A stretch of 26,944 bases of DNA from JANNFX01 sp031380225 (GTDB taxonomy: Bacteria; Pseudomonadota; Alphaproteobacteria; Rhizobiales; Hyphomicrobiaceae), in the NCBI GenBank assembly GCA_031380225.1, contig JANNFX010000163.1, positions 1-26,944 of the forward strand. The letters are read 5' to 3'. Below, in pieces: positions 9,423 through 17,484 of the stretch. The notes beneath the pieces were generated by a model. The model was not told the DNA's origin, ran no database searches, and saw only the letters and a program-made list of their open reading frames with translations. The position numbers and the translations under genes were made by a program. The number at the start of each line of letters is the position of its first letter. Within the stretch, counting starts at the first letter, position 1.

Positions 9423-9765
9423 CTGTCCTAAAGAGTCGAGGTACTAGAATCGGGTCCAGCGCTTATGCTCGCCGATTGTGGCGCGCGACGGGCGATGAAC
9501 CCGATGAATATTTCATGGGAGCGACGTCAATCGGCCATTTTGCTGCCTCAGATGATAAACAGGCTATCAACTCGAATTGATCTTTAGTGCGCGAGAAATA
9601 GGACGCGGCAGGACGGCGTCAGCATCATCAAAATGGCAGCTTGTACCAGTTTTGAGAAAATGGGGTGCCAATAGCAAGCCAGGAACGAGTAAAAACTGTT
9701 TTGCGCCGCCGGTCTCGGAAGATCGGAACAGAGCCGCAGCACAACAAGTGGGACCGCAACACGAC
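9423..9765. other. Intergenic region between divergent kinase and FHA genes
   Basis: About 340 bases presumably carrying both promoters. A frame with a TTG start at 9577 could extend the FHA protein N-terminally by 63 residues, but that stretch looks non-coding and has no ribosome site. I see no convincing promoter or repeat. Confidence 0.4.
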
Positions 9766-10530
9766 ATGACATCCAAAAATTCAACACTACCTGGTGGCCC
9801 AGCGGGCGCGTCAGGCTCGCGCGGCGGCCGGTTACTCGGATCGCTTAAAGATGCATTGGCGGCTGCCAGCCGCGACGACACAGGACATCTCAACATGATT
9901 AGGTTTGCCGGAAACGCGTCTCCAGGACCTGCGACCCCCATTGCCGTGGCTGTCAGCGAACCACCTGCCGAGCCGGCTGCTAAGCCGCCGGTTTCAGCTG
10001 CTGAAGCCGCACGAGAAGCGCGCGCACCGGTCCTACTTGAACGCCATCCCGATGCCGATCCAACAACACGTGTTGTGCGTGGCAGTGGCGCACGATTGCC
10101 AGAGGCGCCAGCGCGCACCCAGCTTGTGCGCGGAAAAACGCCGATCAAGCGCGGCAACTTCGATCAGGATCCAGTTGTCGGCTGGCTGGTTGTCGTGGGC
10201 GGTCCAGGCATGGGCCAGTACCGGCCGATTTTCGAAGGTAACAATACGGTCGGCCGCGCAGATAGTAATCGCATCGCTCTCGATTTCGGCGATGACGCGA
10301 TTTCATCGGAAGAGCAGGCTTATGTCCGCTACGACTCTGCCGAGCGCTCGTTCCTGTTCGTGCCAAATCTAGCCAAGACCAATGTTGTGTCTGTGAATGA
10401 CAAACGCCCCGCGGGTGCTATCAGCCTGTCAGCCATGGATGTGATCACGGTTGGCCGCACGCAGTTGGTGTTCGTGCCGTTCTGCGGACCCGATTTTGAC
10501 TGGTCTGCCATCGCGCCACAGAAAGACTAA
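9766..10530 (+). CDS. FHA-domain protein
   Basis: FHA domains bind phosphothreonine on kinase substrates. The product has 254 residues: a low-complexity Ala/Pro/Gly-rich N-terminal half and a C-terminal FHA domain from about residue 145, with NTVGRADSNRIALDFGDDAI, then ISSEEQAYVRYD, VNDKRPAGAISLSAMDVI and VGRTQLVFV. The phosphate-binding Arg of the GR motif and the Ser of ISS are seen, but the usual SRxHA element is degenerate (SSEEQA). No membrane segment or signal peptide is visible. The start at ATG 9766 (MTSKNSTLPGG) is preferred over the upstream TTG at 9577. Its stop codon overlaps the start of the PP2C gene by one base (TAATG), which implies translational coupling. It probably reads out or organises signalling by the divergent kinase; this is inferred from the neighbourhood. 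Confidence 0.82.
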   Translation: MTSKNSTLPGGPAGASGSRGGRLLGSLKDALAAASRDDTGHLNMIRFAGNASPGPATPIAVAVSEPPAEPAAKPPVSAAEAAREARAPVLLERHPDADPTTRVVRGSGARLPEAPARTQLVRGKTPIKRGNFDQDPVVGWLVVVGGPGMGQYRPIFEGNNTVGRADSNRIALDFGDDAISSEEQAYVRYDSAERSFLFVPNLAKTNVVSVNDKRPAGAISLSAMDVITVGRTQLVFVPFCGPDFDWSAIAPQKD

Positions 10531-11321
10531 TGCAGCCATTCGAGTACGGTGCGTGCACCACACAGGGCGCACGCAATTATCAAGAAGATTCCGCGCTGAT
10601 TTGGCCGGGTGGGGATGCAATGCTCCCCGCCTCGCTGACGGCTGACGGCCGCGAACCTGAAATGGTAGCGGTGCTTGCTGATGGAATGGGCGGCCACGCT
10701 GGCGGCGCTTTGGCCAGCCGCATGGCATGCGAGGAGTTTATCAAATCAGTTGCCTTGCTCGACGGCGATGTTCACGACCGGCTAGCCGCAGGGCTCCACG
10801 CCGCCAATGACGCCATCGCTGACAAAGTCTCGAACAATCCTTTGCTCAATGGCATGGGCTCAACACTTGTTGGCGTCATCTTCAAGACCGAAGGCGTCGT
10901 GTGGGTGAGTGTCGGCGATAGTCCGCTATTTCTCTACCGGGGCGGCGAGATAGCGGTTCTGAATGAGGACCACTCGCTGGCGCCTGAACTTGACCGCATG
11001 GTCGAACAGGGCCGGATGACGTCTGAAGCCGCGCGCCGCGATCCGCGCCGTCATATGCTGCGCTCGGCCGTGACCGGCGATGACCTCGATCTTGTCGACT
11101 TTTCTGGAAAGCCATTGCGGGTTGAGCCGGGCGACTACGTCATCTTGGCCAGTGACGGCGTCAATTCGCTGGAGCCCACTGAAATCGAACGCATCGTTGC
11201 CGCCTACGCTGACGATGGCGCCGACGCCGTCGCCAAAGCCCTGATCCGCGCCGTCGAAGCGCTGCGCGATCCGCATCAGGATAACACCACCGTCGTCGCC
11301 GTCCGCCGCGCGCCGGTATGA
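10530..11321 (+). CDS. PP2C-family Ser/Thr protein phosphatase
   Basis: Metal-dependent removal of phosphate from Ser/Thr residues is the expected activity, presumably opposing the neighbouring kinase. All PP2C motifs appear in order in 263 residues: ARNYQEDS near residue 14, VLADGMGGHAGG near 48, GMGSTLVGVIF near 110, VGDSPLFLYR near 130, ILASDGVNSL near 205 and QDNTTVVAV at the C-terminus. The metal-binding aspartates in these motifs are intact. It is cytoplasmic, with no membrane helix. The start codon overlaps the FHA stop. This kinase/FHA/PP2C set resembles the PpkA-Fha-PppA regulators of type VI secretion, but no secretion genes are present here, so a link to T6SS is not supported. Confidence 0.93.
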   Translation: MQPFEYGACTTQGARNYQEDSALIWPGGDAMLPASLTADGREPEMVAVLADGMGGHAGGALASRMACEEFIKSVALLDGDVHDRLAAGLHAANDAIADKVSNNPLLNGMGSTLVGVIFKTEGVVWVSVGDSPLFLYRGGEIAVLNEDHSLAPELDRMVEQGRMTSEAARRDPRRHMLRSAVTGDDLDLVDFSGKPLRVEPGDYVILASDGVNSLEPTEIERIVAAYADDGADAVAKALIRAVEALRDPHQDNTTVVAVRRAPV

Positions 11322-11327
11322 ACCGGC
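11312..11327. terminator. Small hairpin between convergent PP2C and dnaE genes
   Basis: GCCGGT at 11312-11317 pairs perfectly with ACCGGC at 11322-11327 across a 4-base loop that contains the PP2C stop codon. It is followed by AAATTTAAA. It could terminate either transcript, although the stem is only 6 bp. Confidence 0.35.
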
Positions 11328-11331
11328 AAAT

Positions 11332-14300
11332 TTAAACTTCGGCCACAGCTGAAATGCCGGGCACGGTCGAGAGAATGCCCGCTTGTGAGGGCGATACGTC
11401 GAACTTGCCAGGCAAGATGATTTCTAGTTCGCGGCCATATTCGGGCAGCGGCACGATGAGGCGAACTTCGCCGCCTTTGCTGGTGCGCAAATCCGATCCA
11501 GGCTTCATTTGAGATTTCAAACGCGCAACCGGCGCGGCTGCACGCCCAAACACGTCAGCATCTACGGTCAGCGTCAATCCGCTTTCGATCTGGGCGGCAG
11601 CCTTGTCCAACCCCTCAATCAACTGCACGCGCAGTTTAACAGTATCACCATCGCGCTCGGCTTCGACCGATAAGAGCACAGGCGTGCCGCCTTCGAGCAG
11701 GTCACGGCCAGCGGCAAGTGTTTCGGAAAAAATCACGGCTTCGAATTGTCCGCTGGTGTCGGAGAACATCGCGAACGCAAACTTGTTGCCTTTTTGCGAG
11801 CGCCGCTCACGGGCGGAAATGACAATGGCTGCCAAGCGTCCGGCGCTTGAGCCGCGCTGCACAGCGGCTTCGAAGTCTGTAAACCGTGTGACGCCGAGCT
11901 TCGATAACACCTTGCCGTATTGATCGAGCGGATGGCCTGACAAAAAGAACCCGACCGCATCAAACTCACTTTGCAGGCGTTCCATCGGCGTCCAGGCATC
12001 TGTTGGCTTGAGATCCAGGCGCGGTGCTGCACCTTCCGAACCGCCGAACAAATCGCTGGTGCCGGCGGCGTTATTGGCTTCTTCGCGATTGGCCAGCGCC
12101 ATGATGCCCTCGACGTTGGCGGCAACAAGCGCGCGGTTCGGCTCGAAAATGTCAAAGGCACCGGCGCAGCTCAGTGTCTCAAGCCCGCGCTTATTGAGCG
12201 CTTTCGGATTGAGGCGGCTGGCGAAATCACCGAGCGATTTATAAGGGCCTTTTTCAGTGCGGCTGTGGACGATACTGGCAACCGCCGAAGCGCCAATGTT
12301 TTTCAAGGCCGCCATGGAATAGCGGATCGCGCCGCGTGGCTCGGAGCCTGGGGTCAGACCCCGTGCCGGGGCCAGCGATTTCGTACTCGGCGATCGGTGC
12401 AAGGGGTCTGACCCCGAACGTGGCGGCACGGCCAGAAAATCGATCTCTGAGGCATTCACACACGGCGGCAATAGGGTGATCCCGCTCTTCTTGGCCTCAG
12501 CCGCAAACATCGCAAGCTTATCAGTATTGGCCATATCGAGGGTCATCGACGCGGCCAGAAATTCCTCGCGGAAGTTGGCTTTCAAATACGCCGTGTGATA
12601 GCTGACCATCGCATAGGCCGCCGCGTGGCTCTTGTTGAAACCATATCCGGCGAACTTATCGACGAGTTCGAAAATCTCAGCCGCCTGGCTCCTGCTGACA
12701 CCGTTCTTTGCCGAACCTTCGACGAAACGTGCCTGCTGCTTGGCCATTTCGGCCTTGTCTTTTTTACCCATCGCGCGGCGCAGAAGATCAGCTTCGCCGA
12801 GCGAGTAGCCGGCCATCACCTGGGCGATCTGCATGACCTGCTCCTGGTAGATGATGACGCCGTACGTCTCCTTCAAAATACCTTCCAACAAGGGATGCAA
12901 GTAATCGACCGGCTCCTCGCCGTGCTTTCGGTGGATGTAAGTCGGGATGTTGTCCATCGGACCCGGCCGGTAAAGTGCCACCATGGCGATGATGTCTTCG
13001 AAACGGTCGGGCTTCAGCCGCTTCAAGCTCTCGCGCATGCCTGTGCTTTCAAGCTGGAACACGCCGGCCGTATCGGCCTTAGCGAGCAGTGCATAACTCG
13101 CGGGATCATCGATCCCGAGCCGCGTCAGATCAACATCGATGCCGCGTCCGCGCTTGATCAGCTGCACCGCCTTTTGCAGCACGGTCAGCGTTTTCAAACC
13201 AAGAAAGTCGAACTTTACCAGGCCCGCCGCTTCGACCATCTTCCAGTTGAACTGAGTGACCGGCATGTTCGATTTCGGATCGCGGTAAAGCGGCACCAAC
13301 AAATCGAGCGGCCGGTCGCCGATCACGATACCAGCAGCGTGCGTCGAGGCGTGGCGATACAGGCCTTCAAGCTTCTGACTGATCTCTAACAGCCGCGCGA
13401 CCAGCGGTTCGCGGTCACGTTCCTCTTTAAGTTTCGGCTCACTTTCGATGGCCTGCGATAGCGTGACTGGATTGGCCGGATTGTTCGGCACCAGTTTGCA
13501 CAGCCGGTCAACCTGCCCATACGGGATCTGCATCACGCGGCCGACATCGCGCAACACGGCGCGGGCCTGCAGCTTACCGTGGGTAATAATTTGCGCCACG
13601 CGATCACGGCCGTACTTTTCTTGCACGTAGCGGATGACTTCGTCGCGGCGGTCCTGGCAGAAATCGATGTCGAAGTCCGGCATCGACACGCGTTCGGGAT
13701 TGAGGAAGCGCTCGAACAGCAAACCAAATCGCAGCGGATCAAGGTCGGTAATATCGAGTGACCAGGCGACCAGCGAGCCGGCACCTGAGCCGCGGCCGGG
13801 TCCGACCGGGATGCCCTGACGCTTGGCCCAGCGGATGAAGTCCGACACGATCAGGAAGTAGCCGGGAAACTTCATGCGCGAGATAATGCTAACTTCGAAC
13901 GCCAACCTGTTCCAATAGGCTTGCTCGTCAAAGCCCGGCGCCTTCTCCGTCACAGCCAAGCGCGCCGTGAGCCCGTCCTCGGCTTCGCGCTTCAATGCAA
14001 GCGCCTCGGCCGCGAGTTGATCTTCGTCGCTGGCGTCCGTCGTCGATTTAACGAAGCGCGGCAGGATCGGCTTTTTGCCCAACGGCCGGAATGCGCAGCG
14101 CTGCGCAATTTCAACGGTATTCTCTAACGCCTCAGGCAAATCGGCGAACAGTGTCACCATCTCGGCCGCTGGTTTGAAATAATGCTCGCGTGTGACGCGG
14201 CGGCGATCATCCTCAACCACGTAGCGCCCACCAGCGATACACAGCAGCGCATCATGGGCATCATATTCTTCAGTGATGGCGAAATAGCATTCGTTGGTTG

Positions 14301-14982
14301 CCGCCAACGGCAGACCTAGCTTGTAAGCGAGTGCCAACAGTTGCGGCTCGGTTTCCTGCTCTGTTGCCAACTTATGGCGTTGCAGTTCAACGTACAGCCG
14401 GTCTCCGAACACCAACTTGAGGTTCTTCAACCGCGCTTCGGCGACTGGAAACTGGCTGTCGCGCAATTGCCGGTCGATCGGACCGTCTGGCCCGCCTGTG
14501 AGCACAATAAGTCCATCGGCGTGAGATTTGAGCGCGCTCCATGTGATGTGCGGTGTATCAAGCTCGCCGGTGTTCATGTGCGCCATCGACACCAACTTCA
14601 TCAGATTGGCGTAACCAGCCTCATTCATCGCGATCAGGCAGATGAGGCCATCGCGATGCGGCGCCACGCGCATGCTGGTGTTGGTCGCAAACTTGTCGGC
14701 GTTCTTGTCTTCGAAATCGATGGCCAACGACACGCCGGCAATGGGTTGAACACCCGACGATGCCAATTTGTCGGAAAATTCGAGGCAGCCGAAAAGATTG
14801 TTGGTGTCCGTCAACGCAACGGCAGCATAGCCCTGCTCTATCGCCAGCTTAGCGATCTTGCCAATCGGCAGCGCGCCTTCCAGCAATGAATAAGCCGAAT
14901 GCACCTTAAGATGGATGAATCGCGGCGCGGTCAGGCTTGGCGCAATGTCTTCTCGGCCTGCCGGATTAATTTGCTCGCTCAT
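11332..14982 (-). CDS. dnaE: DNA polymerase III alpha subunit
   Basis: Replicative polymerase, 1216 residues. The N-terminal PHP domain begins FIHLKVHSAYSLLEGA. The C-family polymerase core shows PVGPGRGSGAGSLVAW and the catalytic aspartates in SMPDFDIDFCQDRRDEVI. Further on are YRPGPMDNIPTYIHRKHG, the HhH region (KNIGASAVASIV), and the C-terminal OB domain (GRLAAIVISARERRSQKGNKFA). ATG 14982 has GAGAGG about 5 bases upstream. Odd feature: between NASEIDFLAV and GAIRYSMAALKNIG there are about 28 extra residues (including SGSDPLHRSPSTKS) encoded by a palindromic element that keeps the frame. Related DnaE proteins run directly through this point as far as I recall. The gene is otherwise intact and probably functional. 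Confidence 0.97.
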   Translation of the reverse strand: MSEQINPAGREDIAPSLTAPRFIHLKVHSAYSLLEGALPIGKIAKLAIEQGYAAVALTDTNNLFGCLEFSDKLASSGVQPIAGVSLAIDFEDKNADKFATNTSMRVAPHRDGLICLIAMNEAGYANLMKLVSMAHMNTGELDTPHITWSALKSHADGLIVLTGGPDGPIDRQLRDSQFPVAEARLKNLKLVFGDRLYVELQRHKLATEQETEPQLLALAYKLGLPLAATNECYFAITEEYDAHDALLCIAGGRYVVEDDRRRVTREHYFKPAAEMVTLFADLPEALENTVEIAQRCAFRPLGKKPILPRFVKSTTDASDEDQLAAEALALKREAEDGLTARLAVTEKAPGFDEQAYWNRLAFEVSIISRMKFPGYFLIVSDFIRWAKRQGIPVGPGRGSGAGSLVAWSLDITDLDPLRFGLLFERFLNPERVSMPDFDIDFCQDRRDEVIRYVQEKYGRDRVAQIITHGKLQARAVLRDVGRVMQIPYGQVDRLCKLVPNNPANPVTLSQAIESEPKLKEERDREPLVARLLEISQKLEGLYRHASTHAAGIVIGDRPLDLLVPLYRDPKSNMPVTQFNWKMVEAAGLVKFDFLGLKTLTVLQKAVQLIKRGRGIDVDLTRLGIDDPASYALLAKADTAGVFQLESTGMRESLKRLKPDRFEDIIAMVALYRPGPMDNIPTYIHRKHGEEPVDYLHPLLEGILKETYGVIIYQEQVMQIAQVMAGYSLGEADLLRRAMGKKDKAEMAKQQARFVEGSAKNGVSRSQAAEIFELVDKFAGYGFNKSHAAAYAMVSYHTAYLKANFREEFLAASMTLDMANTDKLAMFAAEAKKSGITLLPPCVNASEIDFLAVPPRSGSDPLHRSPSTKSLAPARGLTPGSEPRGAIRYSMAALKNIGASAVASIVHSRTEKGPYKSLGDFASRLNPKALNKRGLETLSCAGAFDIFEPNRALVAANVEGIMALANREEANNAAGTSDLFGGSEGAAPRLDLKPTDAWTPMERLQSEFDAVGFFLSGHPLDQYGKVLSKLGVTRFTDFEAAVQRGSSAGRLAAIVISARERRSQKGNKFAFAMFSDTSGQFEAVIFSETLAAGRDLLEGGTPVLLSVEAERDGDTVKLRVQLIEGLDKAAAQIESGLTLTVDADVFGRAAAPVARLKSQMKPGSDLRTSKGGEVRLIVPLPEYGRELEIILPGKFDVSPSQAGILSTVPGISAVAEV
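12335..12424. repeat. Palindromic element inserted in frame within dnaE
   Basis: GGGGTCAGACCCC at 12350-12362 is the exact reverse complement of GGGGTCTGACCCC at 12403-12415, and each arm is itself nearly palindromic. The hexamer CGTGGC flanks the block at 12335-12340 and 12419-12424. Removing one hexamer plus the intervening DNA would delete 84 bases, exactly 28 codons, and join the conserved dnaE sequence. This looks like a small mobile or REP-like element with a 6-bp target duplication. I recall the GGGGTCAGACCCC motif as a common bacterial repeat, sometimes linked to RAYT-type transposases; none is encoded here. Confidence 0.75.
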
Positions 14983-15421
14983 TGTGCCTCTCGGTTGGTC
15001 TTGTCATAGACCTAACCCGATTCAGGCGACCGATGAGAGACTGACGCGCACGGCTCATGCAAAAGCTGTTGGCGCGTTGGCAATGATTGTATTTCCTACG
15101 TTTCTAGTCCTGGTCGTCAAACGCCCTGCAAAGCGACCATATTGCGGACACAGTTGCCGTAATTGCGAAGACCAAGCCGAGGGTGTAAATCATGCGATGG
15201 AATCCCCGAGAAACGCTGCACTGCACACCCGCAGTCACCCCTCAGTGACGTCTGTCACATAGAGCGCATAACCCTTGGTCACGCAAGGTGAACTTTTGGT
15301 CGGATATCACTCGTTGCAGCCCAAAAATTATCCAACTCACAGTTCGTGATTGTCAGCGTCCTGCACGTTATCGATGACGCACTTTGACAAACTCAGTACG
15401 GCCGCTGCTGAAAATAATTTC
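14983..15421. other. Intergenic region between ruvA and dnaE
   Basis: About 440 bases in the minus-strand run ruvC-ruvA-dnaE, at the place where ruvB might be expected. It has no RuvB-like coding sequence. It holds one possible 29-codon membrane-peptide frame at 15104-15193 and a short palindrome GTGAC-GTCT-GTCAC near 15245-15258. It should contain the dnaE promoter, but I found no strong -35/-10 pair. Confidence 0.5.
15104..15193 (-). CDS. Possible 29-residue single-pass membrane peptide
   Basis: A short frame starts at ATG 15193 with GGGGA about 9 bases upstream. The product begins MIYTLGLVFAITATVSAIW, one hydrophobic helix, then a short polar tail ending FDDQD, a composition typical of small membrane peptides. 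I do not recognise a family. It lies in the ruvA-dnaE gap on the same strand as both. With so few codons, chance is a serious alternative. Confidence 0.3.
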   Translation of the reverse strand: MIYTLGLVFAITATVSAIWSLCRAFDDQD

Positions 15422-16048
15422 TTAGCGCGCCAATTCCTTCAAACCACGCCGAATAAGTTTCGCGGTGTCCGCATCCTTACCGAGTTCAGCATGCGCGGTT
15501 GCAACTGCTTGCGCCGCTTGCGATGGGTTATATCCGAGATTGATGAGCGCCGAGATGGCTTCGGCTTGCGCCGCTGTCTCAGATGACGACGGCGATACTT
15601 GCCCAGTTTTTTCGGACGTTCCCGAAGCGGTCAAATGCGCGACCGACAACTTCGGCGCTTTGTCCTTCAATTCCATTGTGATGCGTTGCGCGAGTTTTTT
15701 ACCGACCCCCGGCGCCTGTTCGACAACGGCGAAATTTTGCAACGCAATCGCGTTGGCCAATTCCTGCGTGCTCAACACGCCAAGCACAGCAAGCGCCACT
15801 TTTGATCCGACGCCTTGGATCGACAACAGCGTGCGGAACCAGGTCCGCTCAACTTCGCTTTGAAATCCGAATAAGCGGATGGCGTCTTCGCGGACGTGGG
15901 TGTCAATCGTCAGCGATACCTCATCGCCCGATTTCAGATTGCGCAACGTCCGCGACGACATCTGCACTTCATAGCCAACGCCGTTGACATCAATGATGGC
16001 GTGACTTTCGCCAATCGCATCAACTTTGCCGCGCAATTTGCCGATCAT
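15422..16048 (-). CDS. ruvA: Holliday junction branch migration protein RuvA
   Basis: RuvA binds four-way junctions as a tetramer and loads the RuvB helicase. The 208-residue product starts MIGKLRGKVDAIGESHAIID (OB-fold domain I). Two helix-hairpin-helix motifs follow in domain II, LLSIQGVGSKVALAVLG near residue 73 and APGVGKKLAQRITMEL near 108. A flexible linker leads to the UBA-like domain III (EAISALINLGYNPSQAAQAV), which contacts RuvB. The start ATG overlaps the ruvC stop by 4 bases (ATGA), so the two are translationally coupled. ruvB does not follow, which is unusual because ruvC-ruvA-ruvB is the common order. Confidence 0.97.
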   Translation of the reverse strand: MIGKLRGKVDAIGESHAIIDVNGVGYEVQMSSRTLRNLKSGDEVSLTIDTHVREDAIRLFGFQSEVERTWFRTLLSIQGVGSKVALAVLGVLSTQELANAIALQNFAVVEQAPGVGKKLAQRITMELKDKAPKLSVAHLTASGTSEKTGQVSPSSSETAAQAEAISALINLGYNPSQAAQAVATAHAELGKDADTAKLIRRGLKELAR

Positions 16049-16590
16049 ACCGACTTACCCAATAAACTCGTGGCTTCCTTCAAGGCGCGGGCTGCCAATG
16101 CATGCGGGCTTGAACGATGATTGGCATGGCAGATGGCGATGGCGAGCGCATCCGCTTCATCAGCGCTTTCAAATTTTGCCTTAGGCAACAAAAAACCGAT
16201 CATCGCCTGCACCTGATGCTTTTCGGCGTGACCGGCCCCGACGACGGATTTCTTGATCAGGTTCGCTGGATATTCCGCCACCTTAAGCCCGAGCATGGCT
16301 GGCGCCAACAACGCCATGCCGCGCGCCTGCCCCAATTTCAGCGTCGAGCGCGGGTTTTCGTTGACGAAGGTTTCTTCGACCGCCGCTTCGCTCGGTTTGT
16401 AGGTCGCAATAACGCTGGTCAGGCCCTCGAAGAGATCGCGCAGCCTGTAGGCCAGATCATCATCGTTCTTGGACGTGATGGCGCCCGAGGCAACGTAAGA
16501 CAGCCGCACGCCGTCGCTCTCAATCACACCCCAGCCGGTGCGGCGCAGCCCCGGGTCAATGCCAATCAGTCGTCGTGCGTGATCTTTCAT
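16045..16590 (-). CDS. ruvC: Holliday junction resolvase RuvC
   Basis: Endonuclease that cuts Holliday junctions symmetrically. It has 181 residues with an RNase H-like fold. The acidic catalytic residues appear in LIGIDPGLRRTGWGVIE (Asp near residue 12), VEETFVNENPRSTLKLGQ (Glu near 71) and ADEADALAIAICHA (Asp pair near 144-147). GAGHAEKHQVQAM is also typical of RuvC. The C-terminal tail is slightly longer than in E. coli. It is the first gene of ruvC-ruvA, with ATG at 16590 and a weak ribosome site. Confidence 0.97.
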   Translation of the reverse strand: MKDHARRLIGIDPGLRRTGWGVIESDGVRLSYVASGAITSKNDDDLAYRLRDLFEGLTSVIATYKPSEAAVEETFVNENPRSTLKLGQARGMALLAPAMLGLKVAEYPANLIKKSVVGAGHAEKHQVQAMIGFLLPKAKFESADEADALAIAICHANHRSSPHALAARALKEATSLLGKSV

Positions 16591-16684
16591 GGGTCAGGAA
16601 TAGCATGGGACGAGTGATTCGGGGTGAAGCCGCGGCTCAAGTGCCGCTCTGGCTGGCCAACCTGGCAGGCCAACATTGGCAGTA

Positions 16685-16717
16685 TTGACTTCTATCGTTC
16701 CCAGTCCTATAGTCTAT
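16685..16717 (+). promoter_or_regulatory. Putative sigma-70 promoter and operator of the toxin-antitoxin operon
   Basis: TTGACT at 16685-16690 and TATAGT at 16708-16713 are separated by exactly 17 bases. The palindrome ATAG-T-CTAT at 16709-16717 overlaps the -10 element, which is where an antitoxin of the XRE type would be expected to autorepress. The toxin start lies 22 bases downstream of the -10. Recognised by eye only. Confidence 0.6.
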
Positions 16718-16735
16718 TGTCCTGGAGACGAGTGA

Positions 16736-17122
16736 TTGAGGGTTTACACGACCAAGTACTTCCGCCGATTTCAACGCAAGGAAGGCTTGGCAGACGCCGC
16801 ACTTTGCGAGGCTGTTGCTCGGGCTGAAAATGGCCTGATCGACGCGGATCTTGGACGCGGGCTTATCAAACAGCGCGTTCCGCGAAAGGGTGAAGGGCGC
16901 CGGAGCGGCTACCGCACAATCATTGCTTACCGGCTTGGCACTCGATCGGTGTTCTTGTTCGGATTTTCCAAAAGCGGTGCAGACAACATCACAGTGCTCG
17001 AAGAACGCGACTTAGCTGACACAGGTGGACTACTCTTGTCCTTAACGAACGCAGGCATCCAACGTTTGATTGCCATTGGTGAACTATGGGTCGTGAATTG
17101 CGATGATGAAAACCAAGCCTAA
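16736..17122 (+). CDS. RelE/HigB-type toxin of a type II toxin-antitoxin system
   Basis: A 128-residue basic protein opening with VYTTKYFRRFQRKEGLADAA and containing KQRVPRKGEGRRSGYRTIIAYR and VFLFGFSKSGADNI. These match the RelE-like family of PF06296 type, whose members are ribosome-dependent or free mRNA interferases. The start is TTG at 16736 with GGAG 8 bases upstream; no better ATG exists before the conserved N-terminus. It comes before its antitoxin (HigBA order), and the two genes overlap by 20 bases. A strong promoter with an operator-like palindrome lies just upstream. Toxicity and target are inferred from the family. Confidence 0.85.
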   Translation: MRVYTTKYFRRFQRKEGLADAALCEAVARAENGLIDADLGRGLIKQRVPRKGEGRRSGYRTIIAYRLGTRSVFLFGFSKSGADNITVLEERDLADTGGLLLSLTNAGIQRLIAIGELWVVNCDDENQA

Positions 17123-17435
17123 ATCAAAGTACCGGAGTGAGATTGCAGCCGCGGTCCACGAAACAATTCGGGGCATGCACAGGGCGGGCGTCGTCGACAA
17201 GAAGACGATGCGCGAATTTGATGTGCGCTGCTTGACGTCCCTTGACGATCTCGAAGCCAAGGATATTGTCAAAATGCGCGAAAAAGCGGGCGTCAGTCAG
17301 GCTGTGTTTGCGCAAGCGCTCAACATCTCCACCGACTATGTCAGCAAAATCGAGCGCGGCGAAAAAAAGCCGAGCGGCGCGACGCTGAAACTGCTGTCCC
17401 TCGTCCGCCGCAAAGGGTTTGATGCGATTTTGTGA
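17103..17435 (+). CDS. XRE-type helix-turn-helix antitoxin
   Basis: The partner antitoxin, 110 residues. The C-terminal half is a helix-turn-helix of the Cro/CI class: MREKAGVSQAVFAQALNIST followed by DYVSKIERGEKKPSGATLKL at about residues 55-95. The N-terminal half (HETIRGMHRAGVVDKKTMRE) is typical of antitoxins that follow RelE toxins of this kind. It overlaps the toxin gene by 20 bases, so translation is probably coupled. It should neutralise the toxin and repress the operon through the upstream palindrome; both roles are inferred. A second in-frame ATG directly follows the first. Confidence 0.88.
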   Translation: MMKTKPKSKYRSEIAAAVHETIRGMHRAGVVDKKTMREFDVRCLTSLDDLEAKDIVKMREKAGVSQAVFAQALNISTDYVSKIERGEKKPSGATLKLLSLVRRKGFDAIL

Positions 17436-17484
17436 GGTGGGGCACGGCGCTCGAGCTGATAGCTGCACCTCGACAGAGCAAATC

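Noticed and set aside
9577..9765. TTG-initiated extension of the FHA protein
   Set aside because: The 63 extra residues look non-coding, no ribosome site is present, and a better ATG exists at 9766.
6951..11321. Type VI secretion locus
   Set aside because: The kinase/FHA/phosphatase trio resembles T6SS regulators, but no tss or tagged effector genes flank it.
12595..13389. 264-residue plus-strand frame inside dnaE
   Set aside because: It is fully antisense to conserved dnaE sequence and has no recognisable domain.
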